64,000 bases of DNA from Plantibacter sp. VKM Ac-2880. Its GTDB lineage: Bacteria; Actinomycetota; Actinomycetes; Actinomycetales; Microbacteriaceae. Numbering within the stretch: position 1 is the first letter of the stretch; each line of letters begins with the position of its first letter. Shown one piece after another: positions 16,820 to 25,424 of the stretch. The position numbers were made by a program, and so were the translations under genes. Under the pieces are notes generated by a model. The model saw nothing but the letters and a program-made list of their open reading frames with translations, did not search any database and was not told where the DNA came from. The DNA lies in contig NZ_JADKSJ010000001.1 in assembly GCF_015351235.1 (NCBI RefSeq), positions 1,815,668 through 1,879,667 on the forward strand, written 5' to 3'.

Positions 16820-18238
16820 TCACAGTCGTTGACCGGCCAGCGAGGCGTTCCTCCGGAAGTAGACGAGGAAGGTGATCGCGAAGAGGACGACGTACGCCCC
16901 GACGAACCCGATGAACGCGGACGAGTAGCTGCCGGTGGCGCCGTGCGAGAGGCCGAGGATCTGCGGGATCACGAAGCCGCCGTACGCGCCGATCGCGGAG
17001 ATGAGCCCCAGCGCGGCGGCCGCCTTCCGCTGCGTCGTCACGTCGCCGCCCCGGTGGTGGGCGTCGTGCAGACCGGAACGCGCGGCGAACACGCTGGGGA
17101 TCATCCGGTACGTCGAGCCGTTGCCGACGCCGGCGGCCACGAACAGGAGCAGGAAACAGCCGAGGAACAGCCAGAAGTTCGCCATCGGGAGGGTCCACAG
17201 CACCGCGAGCGCTCCGAGCGCCATGACCGCGAACGCACTCATCGTCACGACCGCGCCGCCGAAGCGGTCCGCGAGCCGCCCGCCGAAGGGCCGCGCCAGG
17301 GAGCCGATCAACGCTCCGAGGAACGCGAGGGAGATCGAGGCGGAACCCACCGCGAAGGTCGAGAATGCGGGGAACTGGTCCGCGATGAGCTTCGGGAACA
17401 CGCTCGCGAAGCCGATGAAGGATCCGAAGGTGCCGATGTAGAGCACGGCGAGGATCCAGAGGTGCGGTTCGCGGAGCGCCGCCGCGGACCCGCGGAGGTC
17501 GGCCTTCGCGGACGACAGGTTGTCCATGGACCGGTACGCGCCGACCATCGCCACCAGGATGAGCGGCACCCAGATCCATCCGGCGAGGCTCAGGTTGAGG
17601 GTGGCCGCTGCACCGATCGTGACCGCGATGGGCACGACGAACTGTGCGACGGCGGCGCCGAGGTTGCCTCCGGCCGCGTTCAAGCCGAGCGCCCATCCCT
17701 TCTCCCGCTGCGGGTAGAAGTAGGTGATGTTCGACATGGAGCTGGCGAAGTTGCCGCCGCCGAAGCCGGCGAGTCCGGCGACGACGAGCATGACGCCGAA
17801 AGGGGTGTCCGGATTGCCCACGCAGAGCGCAAGCGCGATCGACGGGATGAGGAGCAGCCCGGCGGAGATGATCGTCCAATTGCGGCCGCCGAACTTCGGG
17901 ACCATGAACGAGTACGGGAACCGGAGGGTGGCGCCCACGAGACTCGGCATGGAGATCAGCCAGAACGTCTCAGCGGTGGAGAAGGAGAACCCCGCGCTCG
18001 GCAGCATCACGACGACGATGCTCCAGAGCTGCCAGACGACGAATCCGAGGAACTCGGCGAAGATCGACCACCGGAGGTTCCTCCCGGCGATACTCCGACC
18101 CTCACGCTCCCAGAAGCCGGTGTCCTCAGGGTTCCAGCCGTCGATCCAGCGCCCCGGGCGGTGGATCAGGGTGACCGCGGCACCGGCTGTCGGGGCGGTG
18201 GTCGGCGTCGTTTCTGCTGCGTCGAGGTTCGTGGTCAT
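16820..18238 (-). CDS. narK: MFS nitrate/nitrite transporter
   Basis: A 472-residue major facilitator protein with about 12 membrane spans. The nitrate signature regions are present: GGGNFASSMSNITYF followed by GWALGLNAAGGNLG in the first half, and GVGNGSTYRMIPSVF in the second. It likely imports nitrate, possibly exchanging nitrite, for the reductase encoded directly downstream. GGAG lies 6 nt before the ATG. The upstream region has a phased GlnR-like box and a TAGCGT -10, so the narK-nasC-nasB operon should respond to nitrogen supply. Confidence 0.9.
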   Translation of the reverse strand: MTTNLDAAETTPTTAPTAGAAVTLIHRPGRWIDGWNPEDTGFWEREGRSIAGRNLRWSIFAEFLGFVVWQLWSIVVVMLPSAGFSFSTAETFWLISMPSLVGATLRFPYSFMVPKFGGRNWTIISAGLLLIPSIALALCVGNPDTPFGVMLVVAGLAGFGGGNFASSMSNITYFYPQREKGWALGLNAAGGNLGAAVAQFVVPIAVTIGAAATLNLSLAGWIWVPLILVAMVGAYRSMDNLSSAKADLRGSAAALREPHLWILAVLYIGTFGSFIGFASVFPKLIADQFPAFSTFAVGSASISLAFLGALIGSLARPFGGRLADRFGGAVVTMSAFAVMALGALAVLWTLPMANFWLFLGCFLLLFVAAGVGNGSTYRMIPSVFAARSGLHDAHHRGGDVTTQRKAAAALGLISAIGAYGGFVIPQILGLSHGATGSYSSAFIGFVGAYVVLFAITFLVYFRRNASLAGQRL

Positions 18239-18282
18239 GACTGCTCCGAGCGTTCGGTGAAGCGGGAGAGGTGCTGTCTCCG

Positions 18283-18336
18283 ACGCTATCGACGCCGTGT
18301 TTCGGCGTCCGACCGCTCAGGTAACACCTGCGTCAC
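18283..18336 (-). promoter_or_regulatory. narK promoter with GlnR-like box
   Basis: Read on the minus strand, 18336-18299 is GTGAC-N6-GTTAC-N6-GGTCG-N6-GAAAC. Half-sites therefore repeat every 11 bp, as in known GlnR sites (GTnAC-N6-GAAAC). Ten bases later comes TAGCGT (18288-18283), a TAnnnT -10. Transcription would start near 18276, leaving a leader of about 38 nt. The same layout and spacing recur at nirB and nirD. The third half-site is poor. Confidence 0.65.
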
Positions 18337-18428
18337 CTCCTGCTCACACCGCTCGTCGACGACCGTGAGGACGCAGACCGTCGGGACGCGGTCGGGCTCG
18401 GTCGGCCGCGGTCGTCGGCTCGACCGGG

Positions 18429-19592
18429 TCAGACGTCGAGTCGGTAGCCGCGCTTGACGATGGTGTTGATGAGGCCGGGCACGCCGAGCGCCTGGCGCAA
18501 CCGGCTCATCTGCACTTCGAGGGCGTGGTGATCAGCCGCTGCCGGGAGGGCGTCGGCGAGGGCAGACCGTGAGAGGACCGCGCCGTTGGCGCGCACGAGC
18601 GCTCGCAGCAGCGCGAGTGAGTTCGGGGGGAGCCGCACGCGCGACCCGGGGAGTTCGACGATGGCACCGCGGATGGCGATGGGACCGTGCAGCGTCTCGG
18701 CGCGCAGGATCGCGTGCTGTTCCAAGTGTTCGCAGAGGAGTCGGATGAGCGCCCCCATGCGGAACCGCTCGGGGACGATGGGCTCGATGTCCTGCGCCAG
18801 CAGCGGTGCGGCCGTGACGGGGCCGACCGCCGCGCAGAGGACGTCGTGGCGGAAGGCGTCGACGACGGCGTCCTCGAGTCCGAGGGCCTCGGCGGCGGTC
18901 AAGAGGGCGACGACCGATGGTGCACTCGTGAAGGTGACGGCGTCGAGGGATCCGCTCACGATGGCGTCCACGAGGCGGCGCACGCGTTCGTCGGTGGCAT
19001 CCGGGTCCGTCCAGCGGTACGGGGCGACCGTGTGCACCTCCGGATGTACGGCGCGGAGGCGCTCGAGCTGTCGCTCATCGGTGTACCCGTGCAGTTGGAC
19101 GGCGACCCGGAGGCCGGCCGGGTACTCGGCGAGGACCTTGTTGACGAGGGAGGCGGTGGTCTCGCGGTCGCTCATGCCGACGTCGTTCAGGCCCGCAGCC
19201 CGGACGGCCCCACGCGCCTTCGGGCCGCGGACGAGGATGTCCGTGTCGGCGAGCGCATCGACGAGCTCGTCGCCGAGTCCGGCGGCGTCGGCCACCTCGA
19301 ACCACCGGCGGACGCCGTACGAGGTCGTGGCGAGGAGGACGTGCGGACGTGCCGCGATGATGTCGCGCGTGTCGTCGATGAGGGGTTCGTCGTGTTGGGC
19401 GTGGGCGATCCGGAGCGTCGGTGCGTGCACGACCGTGGCGCCTCGCCGCTCGAAGGCGTCGATGAGGTCCTGCGACCGGCGGTCGCTCGTCACGCCGATC
19501 CGGAACCCCTCGAGCTGGTCCGCGCGGAACCCCGGTACCGGCGAGGTGACGTCGGGGCCGGCGTCCGGCGATCCCGCCGTGGCGTCGGTCAT
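18429..19592 (-). CDS. nnaR: HemD-like nitrate/nitrite regulator NnaR
   Basis: A 387-residue two-part protein. Residues about 25-275 resemble uroporphyrinogen-III synthase (HemD). Residues about 290-387 are an OmpR/PhoB-type winged helix (LPPNSLALLRALVRANGAV, then QMSRLRQALG and VKRGYRLDV). Proteins of this shape in Streptomyces and mycobacteria, called NnaR, act together with GlnR on nitrate/nitrite genes. Whether the HemD half is catalytic or senses a tetrapyrrole is not known from sequence. The ATG overlaps the cobA stop as ATGA, so it is the last gene of nirB-cobA-nnaR. Confidence 0.8.
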   Translation of the reverse strand: MTDATAGSPDAGPDVTSPVPGFRADQLEGFRIGVTSDRRSQDLIDAFERRGATVVHAPTLRIAHAQHDEPLIDDTRDIIAARPHVLLATTSYGVRRWFEVADAAGLGDELVDALADTDILVRGPKARGAVRAAGLNDVGMSDRETTASLVNKVLAEYPAGLRVAVQLHGYTDERQLERLRAVHPEVHTVAPYRWTDPDATDERVRRLVDAIVSGSLDAVTFTSAPSVVALLTAAEALGLEDAVVDAFRHDVLCAAVGPVTAAPLLAQDIEPIVPERFRMGALIRLLCEHLEQHAILRAETLHGPIAIRGAIVELPGSRVRLPPNSLALLRALVRANGAVLSRSALADALPAAADHHALEVQMSRLRQALGVPGLINTIVKRGYRLDV

Positions 19593-20368
19593 ACCGTCGC
19601 CGCCAGGCGTTCTGCCCGCTCCAGGAGCTCGGCGGCCTCGGCGTCGCCGTCGAACGCGAAGGAGACGACGTGGCCGATCACGATGACCGCCGGGGATCGC
19701 ACCCCGGCAGCCGCCGCGACGTGGAGGATCGAACCGAGGTCCGCGATCGTCGTCCGCTGGGTCTCGCTGTACCCGCGCTCGATGATCGCGACCGGGGTGT
19801 CGGCGGCGAGCCCCGCGGTGAGCAGACCCTGGGAGACGGAGGGCAGGGTGCCGACGCCCATGAGGACCACGATCGTCCCGCCCAGCCCGGCGAGGTGACG
19901 GTGTTCGTCATCGGAGAGCGGCACGTGGCCGCTCACCACCGTGAAGAGCCGGCTCAGGTTCCGATGGGTGAGGGGGATCCCGGCGGCGGCGGGCACGGCG
20001 ACGGCGCTCGAGACGCCCGGGATGACGCGGACGGGGACACCGGCACGGTGGCAGGCGAGCACCTCTTCACTGCCGCGGCCGAAGACGTACGGGTCGCCGC
20101 CCTTGAACCGGACGACGGCCGCACCGTCCAGGGCGTGCTGGACCATGACGGTCTCGATGCCCTCCTGCCCGATCGGGTGGTGGCCCGGGCGTTTGCCGAC
20201 ATCGATGAGGAGGGCGTTCGGTGCGAGGGAAGGGAGGGCGTCGTGCGGGGCGAGTCGGTCGTAGAGCACGACGTCGGCGTCGCGTAGGGCTTCCACCGCG
20301 GCGACGGTCAGCAATGCGGGATCGCCCGGTCCGCCACCGACGAGGGTGACCCTGCCTGCATGCGACAT
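19589..20368 (-). CDS. cobA: Uroporphyrinogen-III C-methyltransferase
   Basis: SAM-dependent methyltransferase (SUMT, 259 residues) that turns uroporphyrinogen III into precorrin-2, the first committed step to siroheme. It carries the glycine-rich VTLVGGGPGDPALLT at the N-terminus and RFKGGDPYVFGRG, both typical of SUMT. No precorrin-2 dehydrogenase domain is fused to it, unlike CysG. It starts directly at the nirB stop with no gap and overlaps nnaR. This placement fits a role in making the siroheme that NirB needs. Confidence 0.93.
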   Translation of the reverse strand: MSHAGRVTLVGGGPGDPALLTVAAVEALRDADVVLYDRLAPHDALPSLAPNALLIDVGKRPGHHPIGQEGIETVMVQHALDGAAVVRFKGGDPYVFGRGSEEVLACHRAGVPVRVIPGVSSAVAVPAAAGIPLTHRNLSRLFTVVSGHVPLSDDEHRHLAGLGGTIVVLMGVGTLPSVSQGLLTAGLAADTPVAIIERGYSETQRTTIADLGSILHVAAAAGVRSPAVIVIGHVVSFAFDGDAEAAELLERAERLAATV

Positions 20369-22969
20369 CTACGCCCCTTCTCTCACTGGAATGGTAGGCC
20401 CTGCGACGTAGACGGCCTCGCCGCGGTCGATCTCCGCAGCCGTGGCCGGTCGGTACTGGCCGCGTTCGGCCACGCGCGCCAACCCGGGCTCCGCCTCGCC
20501 CGGTTCGTTCACGAAGGAACGGAACCGTCGGAGGCGCTCCGGGTCGGCGAGGGTGGCGGCCCACTCGTCCTCGTAGCCGTCGACATGGGCGGCCATCGCC
20601 TGTTCGAGATCGGCGGCGAGCCCGAGCGAGTCCTCGACGACGACCTCCCGGACGTGGTCGAGTCCGCCCTCGAGGTCCTCCATCCACCGTGCCGTGCGCT
20701 GGAGACGGTCGGCCGTGCGGATGTAGTACATGAGGTACCGGTCGATGTACCGGATGAGCGTCTCGTCGTCGAGGTCACCGGCGAGGAGCTGCGCGTGGGT
20801 CGGCTGGAACCCGCCGTTGCCGCCCACGTACAGGTTCCACCCCTGCTCGGTCGCGATGATCCCGACGTCCTTCCCACGAGCCTCAGCGCACTCACGGGCA
20901 CAACCGGACACGCCGAACTTGAACTTGTGCGGCGCCCGAAGCCCCCGGTAGCGGAGTTCGAGGAAGACCGCCATGGAGACGGAGTCCTGCACCCCGAACC
21001 GGCACCAGCTCGACCCGACGCAGCTCTTCACATTGCGGAGCGACTTGCCGTAGGCCTGGCCGGACTCGAACCCCGCGTCGACCAGGATGCGCCAGATCTC
21101 CGGCAACTGCTCGAGTCGGGCCCCGAACAGGTCGATGCGCTGCCCACCCGTGATCTTCGTGTAGAGCCCGTAGTCGGTGGCGACCTGCGCGATCACCGCG
21201 AGCTTCTTGGGCGTGATCTCACCGCCGGGGATCCGCGGGACCACCGAGTAGGTGCCGTCCTTCTGCATGTTCGCCAGGGCACGGTCGTTCGTGTCCTGGA
21301 GCGTGCCGCGCCCACCGTCGAGGATGTAGCCGCCCTGCTGACTCGCGAGGATGGAGCCGACCACGGGCTTGCAGACGTCGCAACCGCGACCGACCCCGAA
21401 CCGGGCGAGGATGTCGTCGAAGGAGGTGAGGCCGAGCACCCGGATGGACTCGAACAGCTCCTGCCGGGACAGGGCGAAGTGCTCGCAGAGGGCGCGTGAC
21501 ACGGCGATCCCGGACTTGGTCAGCTCCGTCTCGAGGATCTTCTTGACGAGCGGGACGCAGGAGCCGCACTGGGTGCCGGCCCGTGAACAGGCCTTGAGTG
21601 CGCCGAGCTCCGTGCAGGCCTCGCCGTGCACGCCGGCGATCGCCTCGCGGACCGAGCCCGCCGTGACCGCGTTGCATGCGCAGACGAGCGCCGCGTCGGG
21701 CAGCTCGTCTCCGGCCGGCGCCTCGATCCCGGAGGCCGAGAGGTAGGCCGCGGGTTCGCTCGACAGCTCACTCCCGAGGAGCGGGCGCAACGCGGCGTAG
21801 GGCGAGGCGTCGCCGACGAAGATGCCACCGAGGAGCGTCTTCGCGTCGTCGGTCATCACGAGCTTCTGGTACAGCCCCCGTGCAGGGTCGGCGTAGACGA
21901 TCTCGAGGCTGTGCTCCGTCCGCGCGAGGGCGTCGCCGAAGCTCGCGACGTCGACGCCGGAGAGCTTCAGTTTGGTCGCGTCGTCGACCGTCGTGAACTC
22001 CGCCTCGCCGCCGAGCAGCCGGTCGGCGACGACCTCCGCCATCGCGTTCGCCGGGGCCACGAGCCCGGTACAGCGTCCCTCGAAGCAGGCGACCTCGCCG
22101 ATCGCCCAGACCCCGGCCGCCGAGGTCCTGCAGTCGGTCCCGATGACCACGCCACCGCGCTCGCCGAGGTCGATCCCGGCGTCGCGCGCGAGTTCGTCCC
22201 GCGCCCGGATGCCGATCGCGAAGACCACGATGTCCACCTCGACCTGTTGGCCGCTCGAGAACCTCACCCCCGAGACGGCGCCGTCCTCGTCGAGGAGGAT
22301 CGAGCGAGGACGGGTCCCCAGATGCAAGGCGATGCCCTGTGCGCCGATGATCCGGCCGAGTGCCCGCCCGGCTCCCTCGTCGAGTTGTGCAGACATGAGC
22401 CACGAACCGGAGTGCACGACGCTCGCGTCGGCGCCGAGGCGAGCGGCGCCACCGGCGGCCTCGAGTCCGAGGAGTCCACCGCCGGCGACGATCACGCGAG
22501 CGGGACGTCCCCGCAGTCTTCCGATGCGCTCGATCTCGGAGACGACGAGGTCCACGTCGTCGAGCGTGCGGTAGACGAGTGCGTGCTCGGCGCCGTCGAT
22601 CTCCGGCACCGGCGCCGAGGACCCGGTCGCGAGGATCAGCTCGTCCCACTCCACGAGCCGACCGAGCGAGGTGTGCACCGTCCGTGCGTCACGATCGATG
22701 CGCTCCGCACGCTCGCCCAGGAGCAGGGAGACGTGGCGTTCGTCCCAGACGGCGGACGGGGCCAGGGTGAGGTCGATCGAGGCGTCGTCGAGTCGCTTGC
22801 TCAGCGCGACGCGGTCGTAGGGGCGGTGCAGCTCCTCGCAGATGACGGTGATGTGCGTCCGTTCCCCGCCGTCACGGCTGTGCAGGGCGTCGACCAACCG
22901 GTGCGCGGCCGGTCCGCCGCCGACGACGACGATGCGGCGTGGTCGGCCCTGTGGAGTGCGATCGGTCAT
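20369..22969 (-). CDS. nirB: Assimilatory nitrite reductase large subunit
   Basis: An 866-residue siroheme/Fe-S/FAD enzyme that reduces nitrite to ammonium with NAD(P)H in the cytoplasm. In order it has FAD and NAD domains (VVVGGGPAAHRLVDAL; VIVAGGGLLGLEAAGG), a BFD [2Fe-2S] region (VCACNAVTAG, then CGSC), a second Cys motif (GCDVCKP), the nitrite/sulfite reductase repeat region and the siroheme/[4Fe-4S] motif (SCVGSSWC, then VSGCARECAEA). GAGGGGG lies 6 nt before the ATG. It heads nirB-cobA-nnaR on the minus strand. Its small subunit gene nirD is on the opposite strand across a shared 211-bp control region, rather than directly downstream. Confidence 0.96.
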   Translation of the reverse strand: MTDRTPQGRPRRIVVVGGGPAAHRLVDALHSRDGGERTHITVICEELHRPYDRVALSKRLDDASIDLTLAPSAVWDERHVSLLLGERAERIDRDARTVHTSLGRLVEWDELILATGSSAPVPEIDGAEHALVYRTLDDVDLVVSEIERIGRLRGRPARVIVAGGGLLGLEAAGGAARLGADASVVHSGSWLMSAQLDEGAGRALGRIIGAQGIALHLGTRPRSILLDEDGAVSGVRFSSGQQVEVDIVVFAIGIRARDELARDAGIDLGERGGVVIGTDCRTSAAGVWAIGEVACFEGRCTGLVAPANAMAEVVADRLLGGEAEFTTVDDATKLKLSGVDVASFGDALARTEHSLEIVYADPARGLYQKLVMTDDAKTLLGGIFVGDASPYAALRPLLGSELSSEPAAYLSASGIEAPAGDELPDAALVCACNAVTAGSVREAIAGVHGEACTELGALKACSRAGTQCGSCVPLVKKILETELTKSGIAVSRALCEHFALSRQELFESIRVLGLTSFDDILARFGVGRGCDVCKPVVGSILASQQGGYILDGGRGTLQDTNDRALANMQKDGTYSVVPRIPGGEITPKKLAVIAQVATDYGLYTKITGGQRIDLFGARLEQLPEIWRILVDAGFESGQAYGKSLRNVKSCVGSSWCRFGVQDSVSMAVFLELRYRGLRAPHKFKFGVSGCARECAEARGKDVGIIATEQGWNLYVGGNGGFQPTHAQLLAGDLDDETLIRYIDRYLMYYIRTADRLQRTARWMEDLEGGLDHVREVVVEDSLGLAADLEQAMAAHVDGYEDEWAATLADPERLRRFRSFVNEPGEAEPGLARVAERGQYRPATAAEIDRGEAVYVAGPTIPVREGA

Positions 22970-22998
22970 CGTGGGCCCCCTCGGCTCGTGTTCCAGCG

Positions 22999-23041
22999 AG
23001 CGTACTGAGGCGGCGTTTCCGGACCGTTGCCCGGATGTGTC
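22999..23041 (-). promoter_or_regulatory. nirB promoter with GlnR-like box
   Basis: On the minus strand 23041-23015 reads GACAC-N6-GCAAC-N6-GAAAC. Exactly 10 bases later is TACGCT (23004-22999), a TAnnnT -10. The expected start of transcription is near 22992, with a short leader carrying the ribosome site. Every half-site ends in AC, with 11-bp phase. The match is weaker than at nirD, but the spacing to the -10 is the same. Confidence 0.55.
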
Positions 23042-23091
23042 CCCGACGGGTCGAGGACCGCACAGACGGTGAGATGCGATGTGAGGTCGGT

Positions 23092-23145
23092 TTCACCTCA
23101 CCGAAACCTCGCGGGTGATCAGCCGAAACACCCTGCCCGTAGCGT
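23092..23145 (+). promoter_or_regulatory. nirD promoter with GlnR-like box
   Basis: TTCAC-N6-GAAAC-N6-GGTGA-N6-GAAAC spans 23092-23129. After 10 bases comes TAGCGT (23140-23145), the same -10 hexamer as at narK. Three of the four half-sites keep the AC core. Transcription would start near 23152, with CAGGAGG (23168-23174) in the leader before the ATG at 23181. Confidence 0.65.
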
Positions 23146-23180
23146 CGGTGCTCCGACGCACGACCAGCAGGAGGCCGACG

Positions 23181-23555
23181 ATGAGCGTGACGACACCGGA
23201 GCAGACCGCGCGGACGGCGCTCGCCGACTGGCGACGGGTCTGCGCCATCGACGATCTCGAGCTGTCGTGGGGCGAGGTGGCGCTGCTCCGCGCACGCCAG
23301 ATCGCCGTCTTCCGCATCGGCGCCGAGGAGGTGTACGCGGTCGACCACCGAGACCCCCAGACGGCGGCGCCAGTGATGGCCCGCGGCATCGTCGGCTCAC
23401 GCGGAGAGCGTCCGACCATCGCCTCGCCGTTGCACAAGCAGGTCTACGACCTCGGAACCGGCGAGTGCTTCACCGACCCGAACCTGTTCCTCAGGACCTT
23501 CAGCACCCGCATCGTCGGGGGCTTCGTCGAGATCGAGCTGGGGGAGGAGCGATGA
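23181..23555 (+). CDS. nirD: Nitrite reductase small subunit
   Basis: A 124-residue NirD protein with the Rieske-like beta fold but no Cys/His cluster ligands; the usual position reads SPLHKQVYDLGTGECF. This is normal for NirD, which supports NirB activity without its own iron-sulfur centre. AGGAGG precedes the ATG at 23181; open frame further upstream covers the GlnR-like box and is not coding. The stop overlaps the chelatase start as ATGA. nirB is on the opposite strand, so subunit balance depends on two separate promoters. Confidence 0.9.
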   Translation: MSVTTPEQTARTALADWRRVCAIDDLELSWGEVALLRARQIAVFRIGAEEVYAVDHRDPQTAAPVMARGIVGSRGERPTIASPLHKQVYDLGTGECFTDPNLFLRTFSTRIVGGFVEIELGEER

Positions 23556-24310
23556 CCTTGCTCGCCCCCGGTGTCCGCCGAGCGGAGCCCGTCACCCGGA
23601 CGACGCCGGCCCTCGTCGCGGTCTCGCACGGGACGAGTTGTCCCATCGGTCAGGCGTCGGTCGCCGCGCTCGTCACCGCCGTCGAGCACGCCAGGGCCGA
23701 CCTCCACGTCGCCGGTGGCTTCGTGGACGTCCAGCAGCCCGACGTCCCCGCCACGCTCGGCTCCGTGGAGTCGGGCCGTCCGGCCGTCGTCGTGCCGCTG
23801 CTCCTGTCCGCGGGCTTCCACGTCCACGTGGACCTCGTGGAGGACCTCGAGGCGACGGAGCGATCGACCGCCCTGGGGCGCGCGATGGGGCCCGACGACC
23901 GCCTTGTCGCGGTGCTGGCCCGCCGGCTCGAGGCGCTGCGCGTGACGCCCGACGACCGCATCGTCCTCGCCGCAGCCGGCTCGACGGATGCGCGTGCCGT
24001 CGCGGACTGCTTCGAGATGGGACGGCGCCTGGAGGCGCGATTGCGCGTCCCGGTGGTGACCGCGTTCGTCTCCGCAGCCAGCCCGGCGGTGCCCGAGGCG
24101 GTCGCGGACACCCGAGCGAGCCGACCGCGCGGGCGGGTCGTCATCGCGACCTATCTGCTGGCACCCGGATACTTCGCGCGGCTGCTCGAGGAGGCCGGGG
24201 CCGACGCGGTGACGTCGCCGCTCCTCCACCCGGGCGAGGCGCCGGATGCAGGCATCGTCGACCTCGTGATCGATCGCTACGAGGAGGCGTCGGCCGGGCT
24301 GTCCGACTGA
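23552..24310 (+). CDS. Sirohydrochlorin chelatase (CbiX/SirB family)
   Basis: A 252-residue class II chelatase-like protein. [11 protein letters not shown] at the start holds the metal-binding histidine typical of CbiX/SirB. A second half with [18 protein letters not shown] repeats the fold, so the length fits a two-domain chelatase. It likely inserts iron into sirohydrochlorin to give siroheme for NirB. Cobalt insertion is the alternative in this family, but the overlap with nirD favours siroheme. The ATG at 23552 overlaps the nirD stop and follows GGAGGAG. It is the last gene before trmD. Confidence 0.85.
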   Translation: MTLLAPGVRRAEPVTRTTPALVAVSHGTSCPIGQASVAALVTAVEHARADLHVAGGFVDVQQPDVPATLGSVESGRPAVVVPLLLSAGFHVHVDLVEDLEATERSTALGRAMGPDDRLVAVLARRLEALRVTPDDRIVLAAAGSTDARAVADCFEMGRRLEARLRVPVVTAFVSAASPAVPEAVADTRASRPRGRVVIATYLLAPGYFARLLEEAGADAVTSPLLHPGEAPDAGIVDLVIDRYEEASAGLSD

Positions 24311-24343
24311 TCGACGCGACCGGGAGGCCGACCCGCGCGCGAA

Positions 24344-24349
24344 TAGACT
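24344..24349 (+). promoter_or_regulatory. -10 box of leaderless trmD
   Basis: TAGACT ends 7 nt before the trmD ATG, with no ribosome site between. It gives trmD its own promoter, in keeping with its separation from rimM. Confidence 0.5.
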
Positions 24350-24356
24350 GCTCCTC

Positions 24357-25064
24357 ATGCGCATCGACATCGTCACGATCTTCCCGACCTTCTTCGATGC
24401 CCTGGACCTCTCCCTGCTCGGCAAGGCCAAGCAGAGCGGGCTGATCGATCTGGACGTCCACGATCTCCGCGACTCGACGCACGACCGTCACCGCACCGTC
24501 GACGACACCCCGTACGGCGGAGGGGCGGGGATGGTCATGAAGCCGGAGCCCTGGGGTGAGGCGCTCGACGGCATCCTGGGAGACGACACCGAGGACGAGC
24601 CGCTCGTCATCTTCCCCTCGCCGGCGGGCGAGGTCTTCACCCAGGCGATGGCCCGCGAACTCGCATTCGAGCCACACCTCGTGTTCGGCTGCGGCCGGTA
24701 CGAGGGCATCGACCACCGCGTCTTCGAGCACACGGCCAGCCGGGCACGCGTCCGTCTCGTGAGCCTCGGCGACTACGTCCTCAACGGCGGCGAGGTCGCG
24801 GTCATGGCCATGATCGAGGCGATCGGTCGGCTGGTCCCCGGCGTGGTCGGCAATCCCGAGAGTCTCATCGAAGAGTCGCACGAGGACGGCTTGCTCGAAT
24901 ACCCGAGCTACACGAAGCCGTCCGAATGGCGAGGGCTGGCGGTCCCGCCGGTGCTCCTGAGCGGCAACCACGGTGCCATCGCGACGTGGCGGCGCCAGCA
25001 GCAGCTCGAGCGGACCCGCGAGGTCCGGCCCGACCTGCTGCCGGACGACGTCACCGGCGGCTGA
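24357..25064 (+). CDS. trmD: tRNA (guanine-37-N1)-methyltransferase
   Basis: SPOUT-family enzyme that methylates G37 next to the anticodon and prevents frameshifts. The 235-residue chain starts [15 protein letters not shown], has [12 protein letters not shown], and carries the trefoil-knot SAM site [11 protein letters not shown] followed by LVPGVVGN. The helical C-terminal domain ends the chain. It normally follows rimM directly; here the nitrate cluster intervenes, and trmD appears to use its own leaderless promoter. It ends convergently with a small membrane gene 27 bp away. Confidence 0.97.
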   Translation: MRIDIVTIFPTFFDALDLSLLGKAKQSGLIDLDVHDLRDSTHDRHRTVDDTPYGGGAGMVMKPEPWGEALDGILGDDTEDEPLVIFPSPAGEVFTQAMARELAFEPHLVFGCGRYEGIDHRVFEHTASRARVRLVSLGDYVLNGGEVAVMAMIEAIGRLVPGVVGNPESLIEESHEDGLLEYPSYTKPSEWRGLAVPPVLLSGNHGAIATWRRQQQLERTREVRPDLLPDDVTGG

Positions 25065-25091
25065 GCGGTTCGCGCTCGAGCGTCCCTGGTC

Positions 25092-25424
25092 TCAGGGTCG
25101 CCGGCGCACCGCGGCCGCGATGCCTGCGACGACGAGGACCGCTCCGGTCGCGATGATCGCGCCGGTGATCCAGCCGAGCGGGTCGATGCGCACCTCGGTG
25201 AGGTTGGTGACCAGCATGGCCCCGGCGAACACGAGCAGGAGCACGCCCCAGAGGATCGTGCCGAACCGCGGCGCCCGACCACCTCGACCCGTCTCATCGG
25301 GACCGCTCTTCGCCTCATGGCGCGTCCGCTCGGACGTGGTCGTCTGATCGGTCGCCGGTGGAGTCGGCTCCGTCGTCGGCTCGGTCCAGTCGTCCCGCTC
25401 GGACCGGTCGTCTTGCCCGCTCAT
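25092..25424 (-). CDS. Small two-span membrane protein
   Basis: A 110-residue protein with a polar, Thr/Glu/Arg-rich N-terminal half of about 50 residues and two C-terminal membrane spans (ILWGVLLLVFAGAMLV and ITGAIIATGAVLVVAGIAAA). No family is recognised with certainty. The ATG at 25424 overlaps the stop of the PspC/LiaF-like gene as ATGA, so it is the second gene of that operon and probably belongs to the same envelope-stress module. Confidence 0.7.
   Translation of the reverse strand: MSGQDDRSERDDWTEPTTEPTPPATDQTTTSERTRHEAKSGPDETGRGGRAPRFGTILWGVLLLVFAGAMLVTNLTEVRIDPLGWITGAIIATGAVLVVAGIAAAVRRRP

Noticed and set aside
18429-19592. Calling this gene simply hemD
   Set aside because: The C-terminal winged helix and the nitrite-cluster operon indicate a regulator; a housekeeping HemD would not carry a DNA-binding domain.
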